64,000 nt of DNA from Longimicrobiales bacterium (GTDB lineage Bacteria > Gemmatimonadota > Gemmatimonadetes > Longimicrobiales > Gaopeijiaceae): assembly GCA_029245345.1 (NCBI GenBank), contig JAQWPM010000012.1, positions 434,001-498,000 of the forward strand, given 5' to 3'. How positions within the stretch are numbered: the first letter of the stretch is position 1; each line of letters opens with the position of its first letter. The position numbers and the translations under genes were made by a program. Below are positions 1-8,739 of this stretch, one piece after another. The notes beneath the pieces were generated by a model. That model saw only the letters and a list, made by a program, of their open reading frames with translations. It searched no databases and was not told the origin of the DNA.

Positions 1-190
1 TGAGATAGGACTTGACCCGGTCCCCGAACGCCGTGGCCGCAGCTTCGTCGCCATCACTAATGATCAACACCGATCCGACTTCGACTTCGTCGTATTCGAA
101 CTGGATCTTGGATGCGGCTCGAAATACGGATTCGAATTGGTCGACCTTGGTCGACGCGACCCCTTGGTGTTCGTATCTGGAAGGTGTCAC
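1..190 (-). CDS. Partial hypothetical protein, cut by left edge
   Basis: An open frame starts at a GTG (190-188), 7 bp after the stop codon of the S9 peptidase upstream, and runs off the left edge. About 63 residues are visible. They begin VTPSRYEH and contain an acidic alternating stretch followed by a hydrophobic strand and a charged helix (VLIISDGDEAAATAFGDRV), a composition expected of a soluble alpha/beta protein and not of an antisense shadow. I do not recognise the family. The frame is the same as that of the peptidase, with its TAG between them. No strong ribosome site is visible, so translation is probably coupled to the peptidase gene. Confidence 0.5.
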   Translation of the reverse strand, partial: MTPSRYEHQGVASTKVDQFESVFRAASKIQFEYDEVEVGSVLIISDGDEAAATAFGDRVKSYL

Positions 191-196
191 GCGCGC

Positions 197-2278
197 CTAA
201 TCGTTGTCGCTGATGACACGCTGGTTCGCCTTATAACGCTCAAACCACTCGAGCACGTTGGCGACCTTAGCAATCAGGTTCGACGGTGCACTGCTCGCTA
301 TACCGTGATACGAATTCTGCACTCGCACGAGCTGCGTCGGGACCTTCATAATTTGGAGCGCTTGGTAGTACTCCTCGGACTGACCCATGGGGGTACGAAG
401 GTCGTCTTCACCTGTGATGAGCATGGTGGGCGTCGTCACGTTGCCGACGAGTGATAGCGGCGACCGCTCCCAGTAGTGCTCCAGCATACCTTCTTCCCAG
501 ACCGGGCCAGGGAGCCAGTACTGGTAGTAGGACGAGTATCCGTCCGACGTAAGTGAGAAACTGATCCAGTCGATCACAGGCTTCTGCACAACAGCAGCCT
601 GGAATCGATCCGTCTTCCCGACGATCCACGCAGTGAGCACACCGCCACCACTACCGCCGGTCACCATCATGTTCTCCTCGTCGATGTACCCGCGGTCGAT
701 GACCGCGTCGACACCGGACATCATGTCGTCATAGTCGTACCCGGGGTACGCATGATGAATGAGGTTTCCGAACTCCTCGCCGTAACTCGTCGAGCCACGT
801 GGATTGGTGTAGAGAACCACGTATCCCGCTGCTGCATAGAACTGAATCTCCGGTGCGAAACGCGGCCCGTAGTTAGAGAAAGGACCACCGTGGATTTCCA
901 ACATGAGCGGGTACTTCTTGGACGGATCAAAGTCGGGCGGAGTCGCGATCCAACCATGCACCGGACGTCCGTCGTGCGAGGAATCCCACCAGATCTCTTC
1001 GACAGCCCCCAACTTTTTGTGACCCAGCAGATCTTCGTTGAGCTGCGTGATCTGATGCACCTCTGTGCCCCGCTGGCCGATGGCCACGTCGGCCGGACGC
1101 TGCGTCGAGTTCACCGTGAAGGCGAACCGTCCGTTGTTTGCCACGGTATAGGAACCGCCCCCGTACGGCCGGCCTAGCCCCACACCACCGACTTCGTCCG
1201 CCAGATCAGTCACCGTACCGTCCAGCGACACGTGGGCGACCTTTGTCATGCCCTGGTCGTCGTACTGGAAGAAGAGGCCACGACCGTCCTGAGCCCAATT
1301 CAGTCCACCGAAACTCCGATCGAGATCGGAGACCATGCGGCTTCCGCTGCCGTCCCGATTCATCACGTACAAGTGCCCGACCTGATAACCCTGATAGCGG
1401 TCGTCAAAACCCGTGTACGCGATCTGGGACCCGTCCGGCGAAACAATCGGACTCCCGTCCGGCCCGAACCGGTCCGTGAGTTGCGTCAGTTCACCCGTCT
1501 CCACGGAGACTTCGAAGACCTCGCTGTTGCGAACGTCGAAATCGGGATCGTCTCGGTTCGCGCTGAACACGATGGCCCGCGAGTCAGGCGACCAGGAGAG
1601 CGAGCCGCCGTGGTTGTACGAGCCACTCGTGACCTGCCGCGGCGTTCCGCCATCGGCCGGGAGAACGAAAATGTGTGTGTACCCGTCTTCCAGATAACCA
1701 CGACCGTCCGAGCGATACCGCATCTTATTGATGACAACGGGGGGCACATTCCACTCGGCGCCATCAGGGCGCGGCGGCATTCTTGCGAAGGTCGGAGTGG
1801 CTTCCGGCACGAACATGGTCATCGCAATCCAGTTGCCATCCGGCGACCACGTGATGCTCCCAGCGGACTCAGTCACATTGGTGAGCTCGGCGATCTGGCC
1901 GGTATCCATCCATCGAACGAAGAGCTGGCTCGATCCACCCTCGGACGAGATGTACGCGAGACGATTTCCATCGGGCGCCCATCGCGGCGAGTCGACAGCT
2001 GAGTTGCCGTCGGTAAGCGCACGGTGGTTGGCACCGTCGGAGTCGATCGCCCACAACGCCGTCCGGCTCCGGTCCGTCATGATATCCGAGCCGCGGCGCA
2101 CATACACGACGCGAGAGCCGTCCGGTGAGATCCGGGGATCGGCTGCGACCTCCATCTCGAAAACGTCGAGGTATTGGAGACGGTCCTTATCCGACGCCTG
2201 ATCGTTGACCTGCGCGGCCACCGGCAGCGCAAGAAGAAGTGCGGCGAAGAGCGAAATCGTAGCAGAGCGAGCCTTCAT
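197..2278 (-). CDS. Secreted S9 family prolyl oligopeptidase-type peptidase
   Basis: The 693-residue protein has a clear signal peptide (about residues 1-22, ending PVAAQ). An N-terminal beta-propeller built of TolB/PD40-like repeats follows (DPRISPDGSRVVYV, SPRWAPDGNRLAYIS, SITWSPDGNWIAM, LSWSPDSRAIVFSA), and then a C-terminal alpha/beta-hydrolase domain. The nucleophile is Ser543 in GGSGGG, with Asp625 or Asp626 in GEDDLRTP and His658 in NSYHG completing the triad. This is the S9C acylaminoacyl-peptidase/DPP-like layout, which releases short peptides or acylated residues in the periplasm. The ATG follows a GAGG element 5 bp upstream. The gene is divergent from the metzincin-like lipoprotein and probably co-transcribed with the partial gene at the left edge. 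Confidence 0.93.
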   Translation of the reverse strand: MKARSATISLFAALLLALPVAAQVNDQASDKDRLQYLDVFEMEVAADPRISPDGSRVVYVRRGSDIMTDRSRTALWAIDSDGANHRALTDGNSAVDSPRWAPDGNRLAYISSEGGSSQLFVRWMDTGQIAELTNVTESAGSITWSPDGNWIAMTMFVPEATPTFARMPPRPDGAEWNVPPVVINKMRYRSDGRGYLEDGYTHIFVLPADGGTPRQVTSGSYNHGGSLSWSPDSRAIVFSANRDDPDFDVRNSEVFEVSVETGELTQLTDRFGPDGSPIVSPDGSQIAYTGFDDRYQGYQVGHLYVMNRDGSGSRMVSDLDRSFGGLNWAQDGRGLFFQYDDQGMTKVAHVSLDGTVTDLADEVGGVGLGRPYGGGSYTVANNGRFAFTVNSTQRPADVAIGQRGTEVHQITQLNEDLLGHKKLGAVEEIWWDSSHDGRPVHGWIATPPDFDPSKKYPLMLEIHGGPFSNYGPRFAPEIQFYAAAGYVVLYTNPRGSTSYGEEFGNLIHHAYPGYDYDDMMSGVDAVIDRGYIDEENMMVTGGSGGGVLTAWIVGKTDRFQAAVVQKPVIDWISFSLTSDGYSSYYQYWLPGPVWEEGMLEHYWERSPLSLVGNVTTPTMLITGEDDLRTPMGQSEEYYQALQIMKVPTQLVRVQNSYHGIASSAPSNLIAKVANVLEWFERYKANQRVISDND

Positions 2279-2451
2279 GGTGCCTCATCCGTGTTCTTCG
2301 GGCGACGTGTGTCGTCCTTGTAGTCGAGGGAGCCAGAATAGCGCCTCCTCCAGACTAAGGACCAGGGAGGAAACACTCGTACCCGCGCGACGTATGAACA
2401 TCGAAAGCGAATTCCCTTACAGCCGCGGCCTTTAGCCGCAAACGGCTCCCC

Positions 2452-3762
2452 GTGCGCACACTTCTGGACAAGCCCCTCACGAGTCTTCTCGTGGCGATCC
2501 TTGGGCTTAGTGCGTGTGGCGATTCTGCTCCAGGCCCAGTCGACCCGGTCGAGCCATTCGGGTCGATCACGGTCCAAGTCATTGCACCCGGGGTCACCGC
2601 GTACGGCGACATCACCGCTCGTGTGGTGTGGGGCGAGCAAAACCTGACGGCCGCCGTGGACGCGAACGGACTCGCTGAGGTGATGATTCCGGAAGCGGTC
2701 TCCGGATTCGGCACTCTCACGCTCGAGCCTGGGCCCAATGAGCCCATGCACCCGGGCTGGGCGCTCATGACACCCGGCGACGTTAGTGGTGGCACCGCCA
2801 AGATCGTCCTGGCTCCAAAGAATTGGACGATCGAGTCGGGGGACTATGCCGGGACGACGGTGCCGATAGACCCCGAGCTCGCAGCAGACTCCCGAGTGAT
2901 GCCTTCGTTCTGGGGCTTCTACTTCCCATACAGCCAAGACGGCTTTGTGCAGGTCGTCGAGGACAATTCCCAATGGGTCGGTGAGATCCGGAGTTGGCCT
3001 GAGGGGGATTTCCCGATTCAGGTCGCACTGGATCGCCCGGGATCCACAGGGGACATCAGCGCTGCGGACTCCGTCGCGTTTTGGACCAACATCGACGCCA
3101 TGGAATCTGCGCTCGGTTTCGACGCGTTCGTCCCAGAACGAATCGAGAACATCCAGATCCTGGGCGGCACGCGACGCCCGAACCACGGCATCCTTGTCCA
3201 AGTCGACAGCACGATCCCAGTGCGGGCGTTTACACGCCTAAACCAGCCAGATCCGAAGATCTACTCGCTGTCTGCCGATGCGCGGAGCTGGGGTGGCACG
3301 TTTGTAGAGGATTTGTTTTTGATCAGCGCCGACATCAGTTATGCGGTCATGGACTTCGACTCGATCGGCTTCGCGTCGGACGGACAGTTGGTCATGCATG
3401 AGTTCATGCACGTCTTAGGCGCGGGACACGGGTGCAGCTGGGGCTCGGTTCAGACCTACTGCGCCTCGCTTGTATCCACGACGCCCTCTGCCGCCGATGT
3501 CGCCCATCTCGCGGTGCTGAGTGAGCTCCGACAGCTCGAGCGCGCGAACGGAAGTCGATGGGGCGTCCTGGCGTCCATCTTCGGACATCGCGTCGTCACA
3601 CTGGGCCTGACGCCTATCCCAGAACTGAACGTGTTGTACGGTCCGATTTCAGCTCCCAGGGACTTTTTTGTGGCTCCTAGCTCCAGCTTCCTACCTGCTC
3701 GCGCGCAAAGTCCGCAAAGGACTTCGGTGCCCGCCCGAGTACGGCCTCGACGTCCCCGGTAA
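2452..3762 (+). CDS. Metzincin-like zinc metalloprotease lipoprotein
   Basis: The protein (436 residues, GTG start) begins with a lipoprotein signal (LLVAILGLSAC, lipobox Cys about residue 22). Residues 36-120 resemble an Ig/CNA-B-like beta domain. The catalytic motif HEFMHVLGAGH begins at about residue 316 and fits the HExxHxxGxxH zinc site of metzincins; a downstream Cys-containing loop follows. It probably cleaves extracellular protein from the membrane surface. The last ~28 residues overlap the convergent NmrA-type gene by 86 bp and are Arg/Pro-rich. The native C-terminus may therefore end earlier, and a one-base slip near the T6 run at 3664-3669 would place a stop at about 3679. Confidence 0.72.
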   Translation: MRTLLDKPLTSLLVAILGLSACGDSAPGPVDPVEPFGSITVQVIAPGVTAYGDITARVVWGEQNLTAAVDANGLAEVMIPEAVSGFGTLTLEPGPNEPMHPGWALMTPGDVSGGTAKIVLAPKNWTIESGDYAGTTVPIDPELAADSRVMPSFWGFYFPYSQDGFVQVVEDNSQWVGEIRSWPEGDFPIQVALDRPGSTGDISAADSVAFWTNIDAMESALGFDAFVPERIENIQILGGTRRPNHGILVQVDSTIPVRAFTRLNQPDPKIYSLSADARSWGGTFVEDLFLISADISYAVMDFDSIGFASDGQLVMHEFMHVLGAGHGCSWGSVQTYCASLVSTTPSAADVAHLAVLSELRQLERANGSRWGVLASIFGHRVVTLGLTPIPELNVLYGPISAPRDFFVAPSSSFLPARAQSPQRTSVPARVRPRRPR

Positions 3763-4537
3763 CGTCCGCACGAACACCCGCTCGGACGGACTGATACAGC
3801 GCGATCACCACGCCCGCGACGTCTCCACGCCAGCCCGCGTCTGTGAGCCACCCCAGCATGTCCTCATCCGAGGCGGTTTCGAACTCGACCGGTTTGCCCA
3901 CGGCTGATCCAATCAAGTCTGCGATCTCAGCGTGCGTGAGCGCCTCCGGGCCGGTCAGAGTGTACGCCCGGCCCGCGTGGCCACCTGCCGTCAGGCACGC
4001 CGCGGCGACCGCTGCCACATCACGACCATCCACGACGCTCACACGAGCATCAGCGACAGGCATGGCAAACGATCCCGACGTGCGGATGCGCTCGCCGAGA
4101 AAACCCCTTCCGAAATTCTGCATAAAGAAATTCGGGCGCAGGAAGGTGTAATCGACCCCAGACGCTTCGATGTGCCGTTCAAGGCGGCGGATGGGAAGAT
4201 CGTCCCTGAGCTCCATCCCCATGGCCGAAAGCGTGACCACGTGACCGGTTCGCGCCTGCACTGCCCAATCGAGGAGTGTAACGAGCGTCTCGTGTGCATC
4301 GGGATCGAACGGAGGCGGCTGGAGGAAGACCCGATCCGCCCACTCGACCGCGGCATCGAACGTGGCCGGCTGACGGTAGTCGAGTTCAACGACTTCCACG
4401 CTGCTATCCGCCAGAGCGGCCGCGTGTGCAGGACGCCGCGTGCCCGCCTTCACTTCGGCTCCCGCTTGGGCAAGGAGGCGGACGAGCTCACTTCCAACCG
4501 TTCCGGTCGCGCCGGTTACCAAGATTCTCTCGCTCAT
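3677..4537 (-). CDS. NmrA-like NAD(P)-binding reductase/sensor (atypical SDR)
   Basis: The protein has about 286 residues. It opens with a Rossmann dinucleotide motif at the very N-terminus (ILVTGATGTVG, the GxxGxxG fingerprint), followed by an Arg-rich beta2 end (AGTRRPAH). These fit NAD(P)H binding in the NmrA/azoreductase-like branch of atypical SDRs. The typical Ser-Tyr-Lys triad is not evident, but FLRPNFFMQNF is a family hallmark. I chose the ATG at 4537 because the upstream alternative (4591) adds 18 residues with no homology before the dinucleotide motif. The gene is convergent with the metzincin-like gene and divergent from the symporter operon. The substrate is not predictable. Confidence 0.88.
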   Translation of the reverse strand: MSERILVTGATGTVGSELVRLLAQAGAEVKAGTRRPAHAAALADSSVEVVELDYRQPATFDAAVEWADRVFLQPPPFDPDAHETLVTLLDWAVQARTGHVVTLSAMGMELRDDLPIRRLERHIEASGVDYTFLRPNFFMQNFGRGFLGERIRTSGSFAMPVADARVSVVDGRDVAAVAAACLTAGGHAGRAYTLTGPEALTHAEIADLIGSAVGKPVEFETASDEDMLGWLTDAGWRGDVAGVVIALYQSVRAGVRADVTGDVEAVLGRAPKSFADFAREQVGSWS

Positions 4538-4634
4538 ATCGCACGATACTGCGTTGAGATTGAGCGGGCCAACCCGGCCATCCACTTGCATCGCACCGCC
4601 AAAGGCGGCACTTCATGCGCAACCTAGGAGACCC

Positions 4635-5840
4635 ATGGCCGCAGGAGTGAAAATCCCTAAGTACGTCTGGACCTTTCTCGCGCTCGTCGTGGGGTTAGCC
4701 GCGGGCGGGCTGATGCCGGACCTCCTCGCCCCCCTGGCGTCCGCGACCGGCACTCTGATTCGTTTTGTCGTGATGTTGGTTCCAGTCCTCATCCTGGCCG
4801 CGCTCAGCCCAGCAGTCGCGACGTTGTTACGCCGCGGACTCGCTGGTCGCTTCGCCGGTGCAGTGGTCTTGTGGTATGTGGGGACCTCGATCGTCGCTGG
4901 CGCCATCGCCCTGGTGACATCCGCCTTGATCTTCCGAATCCCGTTCTCCACGAATGGGCGCGGCGCGTGGACGGAAGCGTCCGCGATGCTGGCGTCTTTC
5001 GGACAGGGCGGTGCATCGCTCCCGCTTATCGCGATCGTCGTCGGAGTCGGACTTGGTCTGTTCGGGGCAAAGCACGACAAGACCTACGCTGTGCTGAAGC
5101 GAGTGGCCGACGCCATCGAGAATGCCGGCGACGGCCTCGCGTACGTGATGCTCCCCCTGATCCTACTCTTCGGGATCACGCTGGGCGTTCGCTTCGGCGC
5201 CCGCGCTGGGGTCGCACACTACCTGACCATGACGGCCTACACGGCGGCTCTGTGTGCCATATGGTGGACCTTCTACACGTTCGTGCTCGTGAAGAGGGTC
5301 GGACGCAGGAAGCTTCGACCAATCCTTACGGAGTACTACGTGCCGACCGCGCTGTTCGCGGCAGGTACGACGTCCTCACTCGCAACGCTCCCGGTCAACT
5401 TGACCAATGCCAAGAAGATCGGGGTGAGGGATGAAGTCGCTGACTTCATCATTCCGTTCGGAGCAGTGGCGAACCTCGATGCGAGCGCGTTGGCGTACAT
5501 CGCGTACGGCCCCTTCGTAATCACGCACATCTTCGGGCTCGAGCTGAGTTGGCTCATGCTGCTCGCCGCCTGGCCGGCCGTGGTTCTGTTCACGATCGCC
5601 GCTCCGGGACTCCCGGCCGGTATGGGCACCGCGCTGTGGAGCGCGACACTGTTCGCCAACATCCTCGGGCTCGACGCTCAGGCGCAGGGTGACTTCATCG
5701 CGACGTGGATCGCTCTGTCCGGCGGTATCCCCGACATGCTCCGAACAGCAACCAATTGCACGGATGATGGCTACACAGCGATCGTCTTCGACGCCCGATT
5801 CGATGAATGGTTCGGCCCACCAACTGCAGCTGAACCCTGA
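4635..5840 (+). CDS. Dicarboxylate/amino acid:cation symporter (DAACS/SDF family)
   Basis: The protein (401 residues) is hydrophobic, with about eight membrane segments and two re-entrant-loop regions of the GltPh/SDF fold. The serine-rich hairpin appears as AAGTTSSLATLPV, and the signature helix as IPFGAVANLDASALAY. In well-studied members this helix carries the NMDGT motif; here it reads NLDAS, so cation or substrate coupling may differ. The ATG at 4635 is preceded by TAGGAG and starts just before the first membrane helix. It is the first gene of a tight operon with two M29/NicX-like proteins and an AEC transporter, so its substrate may be a precursor or product of those enzymes. Confidence 0.88.
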   Translation: MAAGVKIPKYVWTFLALVVGLAAGGLMPDLLAPLASATGTLIRFVVMLVPVLILAALSPAVATLLRRGLAGRFAGAVVLWYVGTSIVAGAIALVTSALIFRIPFSTNGRGAWTEASAMLASFGQGGASLPLIAIVVGVGLGLFGAKHDKTYAVLKRVADAIENAGDGLAYVMLPLILLFGITLGVRFGARAGVAHYLTMTAYTAALCAIWWTFYTFVLVKRVGRRKLRPILTEYYVPTALFAAGTTSSLATLPVNLTNAKKIGVRDEVADFIIPFGAVANLDASALAYIAYGPFVITHIFGLELSWLMLLAAWPAVVLFTIAAPGLPAGMGTALWSATLFANILGLDAQAQGDFIATWIALSGGIPDMLRTATNCTDDGYTAIVFDARFDEWFGPPTAAEP

Positions 5841-5860
5841 CACTCAACCAACGCACGCGC

Positions 5861-6835
5861 ATGTCCGACATTGAGAAGTTGATTCCCGGAGCGAAACAGC
5901 TGGTCCACGTAAACGGACGCGTGCAACCCGGCGAACGAGTGCTGGTCGTGACCGACCCCACGATGGAGCGGTACGCGACGCCCGTCGCGGAAGTCGCCCG
6001 TGCGGCCGGGGCCGAGGTCACCGTGTCCGTAATGCCCGTGAATCGGGCTGACGGAAACGAGCCTCCTGCTCCGGTTGCAGCCGCGATGGCTGAGGCTGAT
6101 GTGATTTTCACTCCCGTGGCGATCTCGATCACGCATACCCGAGCCATGCGGACTGCGCTCGACAACGGGGCCCGGGCGTGCCTCATGACCGCCTACACAG
6201 ACGACGTCATGACGAGTCCTGCCCTCCTCGAGACGGACTTCGCGGCCCAGGTGCCAGTGTGCCAAAAGATCGGGGACGCTTTCACGGGCGGCAGCACCGT
6301 CCATCTCACGTCTCCGAACGGGACGGATTTGAAATTCTCCATCGAAGGACGGACGGCGAACGTCCTTACCAATATTCCCGACCCCGGCTTCCTCGCACCG
6401 ATTCCGGACATCGAGGTAAACGTCGTTCCGGTCACCGGAAGCGCCGAAGGTGTCTTCATCTCTGACGCCTCCGTGCCCTACCTCGGCATTGGGATTCTGG
6501 ATGAACCGGTTACGTGCCGAGTCGAAGGCGGCATGATTGTGGAGATGACGGGTGGTGCTCAGGCAGATCAGCTTCGCACGCACCTGGAGTCCTTCAATGA
6601 GCCGCTCTGCTTCAACGTGGCTGAGTTGGGTGTGGGCCTGAACCCGAACGCGCGACTCACCGGTGAGATGCTGGAAGACGAAGGCGTCGTGGGCACGATC
6701 CACATTGGGATCGGGACGAGTCACACGTTGGGCGGTGACGTCGTCGCACCAACGCACTACGACCTGCTTGTCTGGGAGCCGACCATCGAGGTCGACGGGC
6801 GTGTGATCCAGCGGAACAAGGAGATCTTCGGCTGA
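5861..6835 (+). CDS. M29 aminopeptidase / NicX-type metalloenzyme, paralogue 1
   Basis: This 324-residue soluble protein belongs to the superfamily of AmpS/AmpT (M29) aminopeptidases and 2,5-dihydroxypyridine 5,6-dioxygenase (NicX). The C-terminal metal-site region is intact: GEMLEDEG, then HIGIGTSHTLGG, then THYDLLVWEPT. The N-terminal half is an alpha/beta domain (ERVLVVTDP, ADVIFTPVAISITHT). It has no signal peptide and is cytosolic. It lies 20 bp after the symporter and overlaps the next paralogue at TGATG, so translation is coupled. Length and motifs do not distinguish peptidase from ring-cleaving dioxygenase. Pairing with carboxylate-type transporters makes catabolism of a small organic acid at least as likely as peptide hydrolysis. 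Confidence 0.82.
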   Translation: MSDIEKLIPGAKQLVHVNGRVQPGERVLVVTDPTMERYATPVAEVARAAGAEVTVSVMPVNRADGNEPPAPVAAAMAEADVIFTPVAISITHTRAMRTALDNGARACLMTAYTDDVMTSPALLETDFAAQVPVCQKIGDAFTGGSTVHLTSPNGTDLKFSIEGRTANVLTNIPDPGFLAPIPDIEVNVVPVTGSAEGVFISDASVPYLGIGILDEPVTCRVEGGMIVEMTGGAQADQLRTHLESFNEPLCFNVAELGVGLNPNARLTGEMLEDEGVVGTIHIGIGTSHTLGGDVVAPTHYDLLVWEPTIEVDGRVIQRNKEIFG

Positions 6836-7794
6836 TGAAGGCGGGCGCGCAGATCCTCGTCCGCACCTGCGCCAACATTCAAGTCGGTGAGAACGTCGCG
6901 ATCGTCACAGACCCCGAGCGCATAGCCATCGCTCGGGAACTGGCACGAGAAGTCGAGGCTACTGGAGGCATCCCCAGCATCCTCATGCCGCCCCCACGCG
7001 CGATCGACAATGCAGAGCCCGGCCAGTTGGTCGCGGCTGCACTCAAGGCGGCCGATGTCGTCTTCCTGCCCGTCACCCTCGCCATCGCCCACACACGGGC
7101 CGTGCGCGAGGCGATCGGAGAGGGCGCACGCGTCCTATCCATGACGGCCTTTACCGAAGGCATGATGGAGTCGGGCGGCCTCTTTACAGATTTCGCAGCC
7201 AGAAAGCCCACATGTCTAGCTCTCGCCCAGCGACTGACGAAGGGATCGACGCTGAGGGTCACGAACCCAGCCGGCACCGACCTCACCATGAGCCTAGAAG
7301 GCGTGACAGGGAACAGCCACGCGTGCCTGCTCGACGGACCGGGCTTCAGTGCCGTTCCAAACATCGAGGCCAACTGCTCGCCAACTCAGGAGAGCGGCGA
7401 AGGGGTGTTCGTCTGTGACGGCTCCATTCCCTACTACGATGTCGGCGTCACACGTGAGCCGGTGACCTTCCGAATTTCGGAGGGCTTCGTGACGAGCATC
7501 GAGGGCGGCGAACAGGCCCACTTCCTCGACGAGCTCCTCACGGCGCAAGAAGACCGGTGGGTCTACAACCTGGCTCAGTTCGCGTTCGGCCTGAATCTGG
7601 ATTGCACGGACTTCACCGGTGAGATGCTGAACGACGAGGGCGTGAACGGGACCGTGCACATCGGCGTCGGGACGTCGGCCAACTTGGGCGGACCGGTGTC
7701 GGCGAAGACACATTTCGACGCAATCTGCCGTGATCCCACCGTGTGGATCGATGACGAGGTCGTGGTCCGCGATGGTGAGGTTCTGATCGGATGA
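6835..7794 (+). CDS. M29 aminopeptidase / NicX-type metalloenzyme, paralogue 2
   Basis: The protein (319 residues) is a clear tandem paralogue of the preceding gene. It shares the ILVRTC/VTDPER N-terminus, FLPVTLAIAHTRA, the LTFE/DFTGEMLNDEG segment, HIGVGTSANLGG and the final THFDAICRDPT metal-ligand region. The two differ in the substrate-pocket part (here DFAARKPTCLALAQRL). Its ATG overlaps the upstream stop by one base, and its own stop overlaps the AEC transporter start by four bases (ATGA). The pair may form a hetero-oligomer or handle successive or alternative substrates. It is cytosolic, with no signal peptide. Confidence 0.82.
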   Translation: MKAGAQILVRTCANIQVGENVAIVTDPERIAIARELAREVEATGGIPSILMPPPRAIDNAEPGQLVAAALKAADVVFLPVTLAIAHTRAVREAIGEGARVLSMTAFTEGMMESGGLFTDFAARKPTCLALAQRLTKGSTLRVTNPAGTDLTMSLEGVTGNSHACLLDGPGFSAVPNIEANCSPTQESGEGVFVCDGSIPYYDVGVTREPVTFRISEGFVTSIEGGEQAHFLDELLTAQEDRWVYNLAQFAFGLNLDCTDFTGEMLNDEGVNGTVHIGVGTSANLGGPVSAKTHFDAICRDPTVWIDDEVVVRDGEVLIG

Positions 7795-8726
7795 TCGAAC
7801 TCATCACCATGGTCGCGCCTGTCTTCGGTGTCGTTGCGGTGGGTTTCTTCGTTCGGCGAGCTGGCCTGGTCGGCGACCGCGGGACGAAACGAGTCGTATT
7901 GTTCGTCTTCAACGCCGCCATCCCGGTCATGCTTTTCAGGACTATGCTCGGCACGAACTTCCCCGCTGAGATCCAGTGGGGCTTCCTGCTCGCGTTCTAC
8001 GGTGCGGCCTTCGTGACATACGGCGCTGGGCTCGGGGTAGCACACTATGGGTTCAAGCGGCCACGCGCTGAGTTGGCGATCTACGGGATGGGCGCCGGAT
8101 TTTCAAACACCGTGATGCTCGGCATCCCGCTCCTTCTTGGCGCGTTCGGAGAAGAGGCCACGGTCCCAGTCTTCCTCATCATCGCTTTCCACTCGATTAC
8201 GCTGCTGCCGGTCTCCGTCGTGCTCATTCAGACCGGCCGAGGCCAAGGCGAACGATCCCTCGCCGGACTGTGGCAGCTTCTACTCGACGTGCTCACCAAC
8301 CCCATCATTCTAGGCCTCACCCTCGGGCTGATCGCGTACTACTTCGACGTGACCCTACCGGGCCTGATCGACTCCGCGATAGCCCCGCTCGCAGCCATCG
8401 CCATCCCGTGTGCACTGATTGCGTTGGGGTTGTCGCTGGGCGGGTACCCGCTGTCTGGCGACCTGAAGCCCGCTCTGTCGATGGCCGCGCTGAAGCTCGC
8501 CGTGCACCCTACCCTCGCATGGATCATCGCGGTGCCGGTCCTGGGCCTGGGAACCCCATGGGCTCAGGTGGCAGTAGTGATGGCCAGCATGCCGAGCGGG
8601 GCCATGGTCTACCTATTTGGCGCCAGGTACGACGCCGCTCCCGATGTAGCAGCCCGGACCGTGCTGATCACCTCTGCGATGTCAGTCGTGACAGTTTCCG
8701 TTTGGATGATGCTGATGGGTGCGTGA
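7791..8726 (+). CDS. AEC family (auxin efflux carrier-like) transporter
   Basis: The protein (311 residues) has about ten membrane helices in two five-helix halves, typical of AEC/malonate-efflux MdcF/MleP-type permeases. Conserved features include FFVRRAGLV near the N-terminus, the crossover-helix prolines in GAGFSNTVMLGIPLL, and LGLSLGGYP plus ASMPSGAMVYLF in the second half. It starts with a four-base ATGA overlap on the second M29/NicX-like gene and closes the operon. Known relatives move dicarboxylates or other organic anions, so it could export a product or import a substrate of this pathway. Confidence 0.9.
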   Translation: MIELITMVAPVFGVVAVGFFVRRAGLVGDRGTKRVVLFVFNAAIPVMLFRTMLGTNFPAEIQWGFLLAFYGAAFVTYGAGLGVAHYGFKRPRAELAIYGMGAGFSNTVMLGIPLLLGAFGEEATVPVFLIIAFHSITLLPVSVVLIQTGRGQGERSLAGLWQLLLDVLTNPIILGLTLGLIAYYFDVTLPGLIDSAIAPLAAIAIPCALIALGLSLGGYPLSGDLKPALSMAALKLAVHPTLAWIIAVPVLGLGTPWAQVAVVMASMPSGAMVYLFGARYDAAPDVAARTVLITSAMSVVTVSVWMMLMGA

Positions 8727-8739
8727 CCCCCGTGAGAGG

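Noticed and set aside
2275-3201. 308-codon frame antisense to the metzincin-like lipoprotein
   Set aside because: The plus strand has a lipobox and a zinc motif; the antisense translation is His/Arg-rich with no fold pattern.
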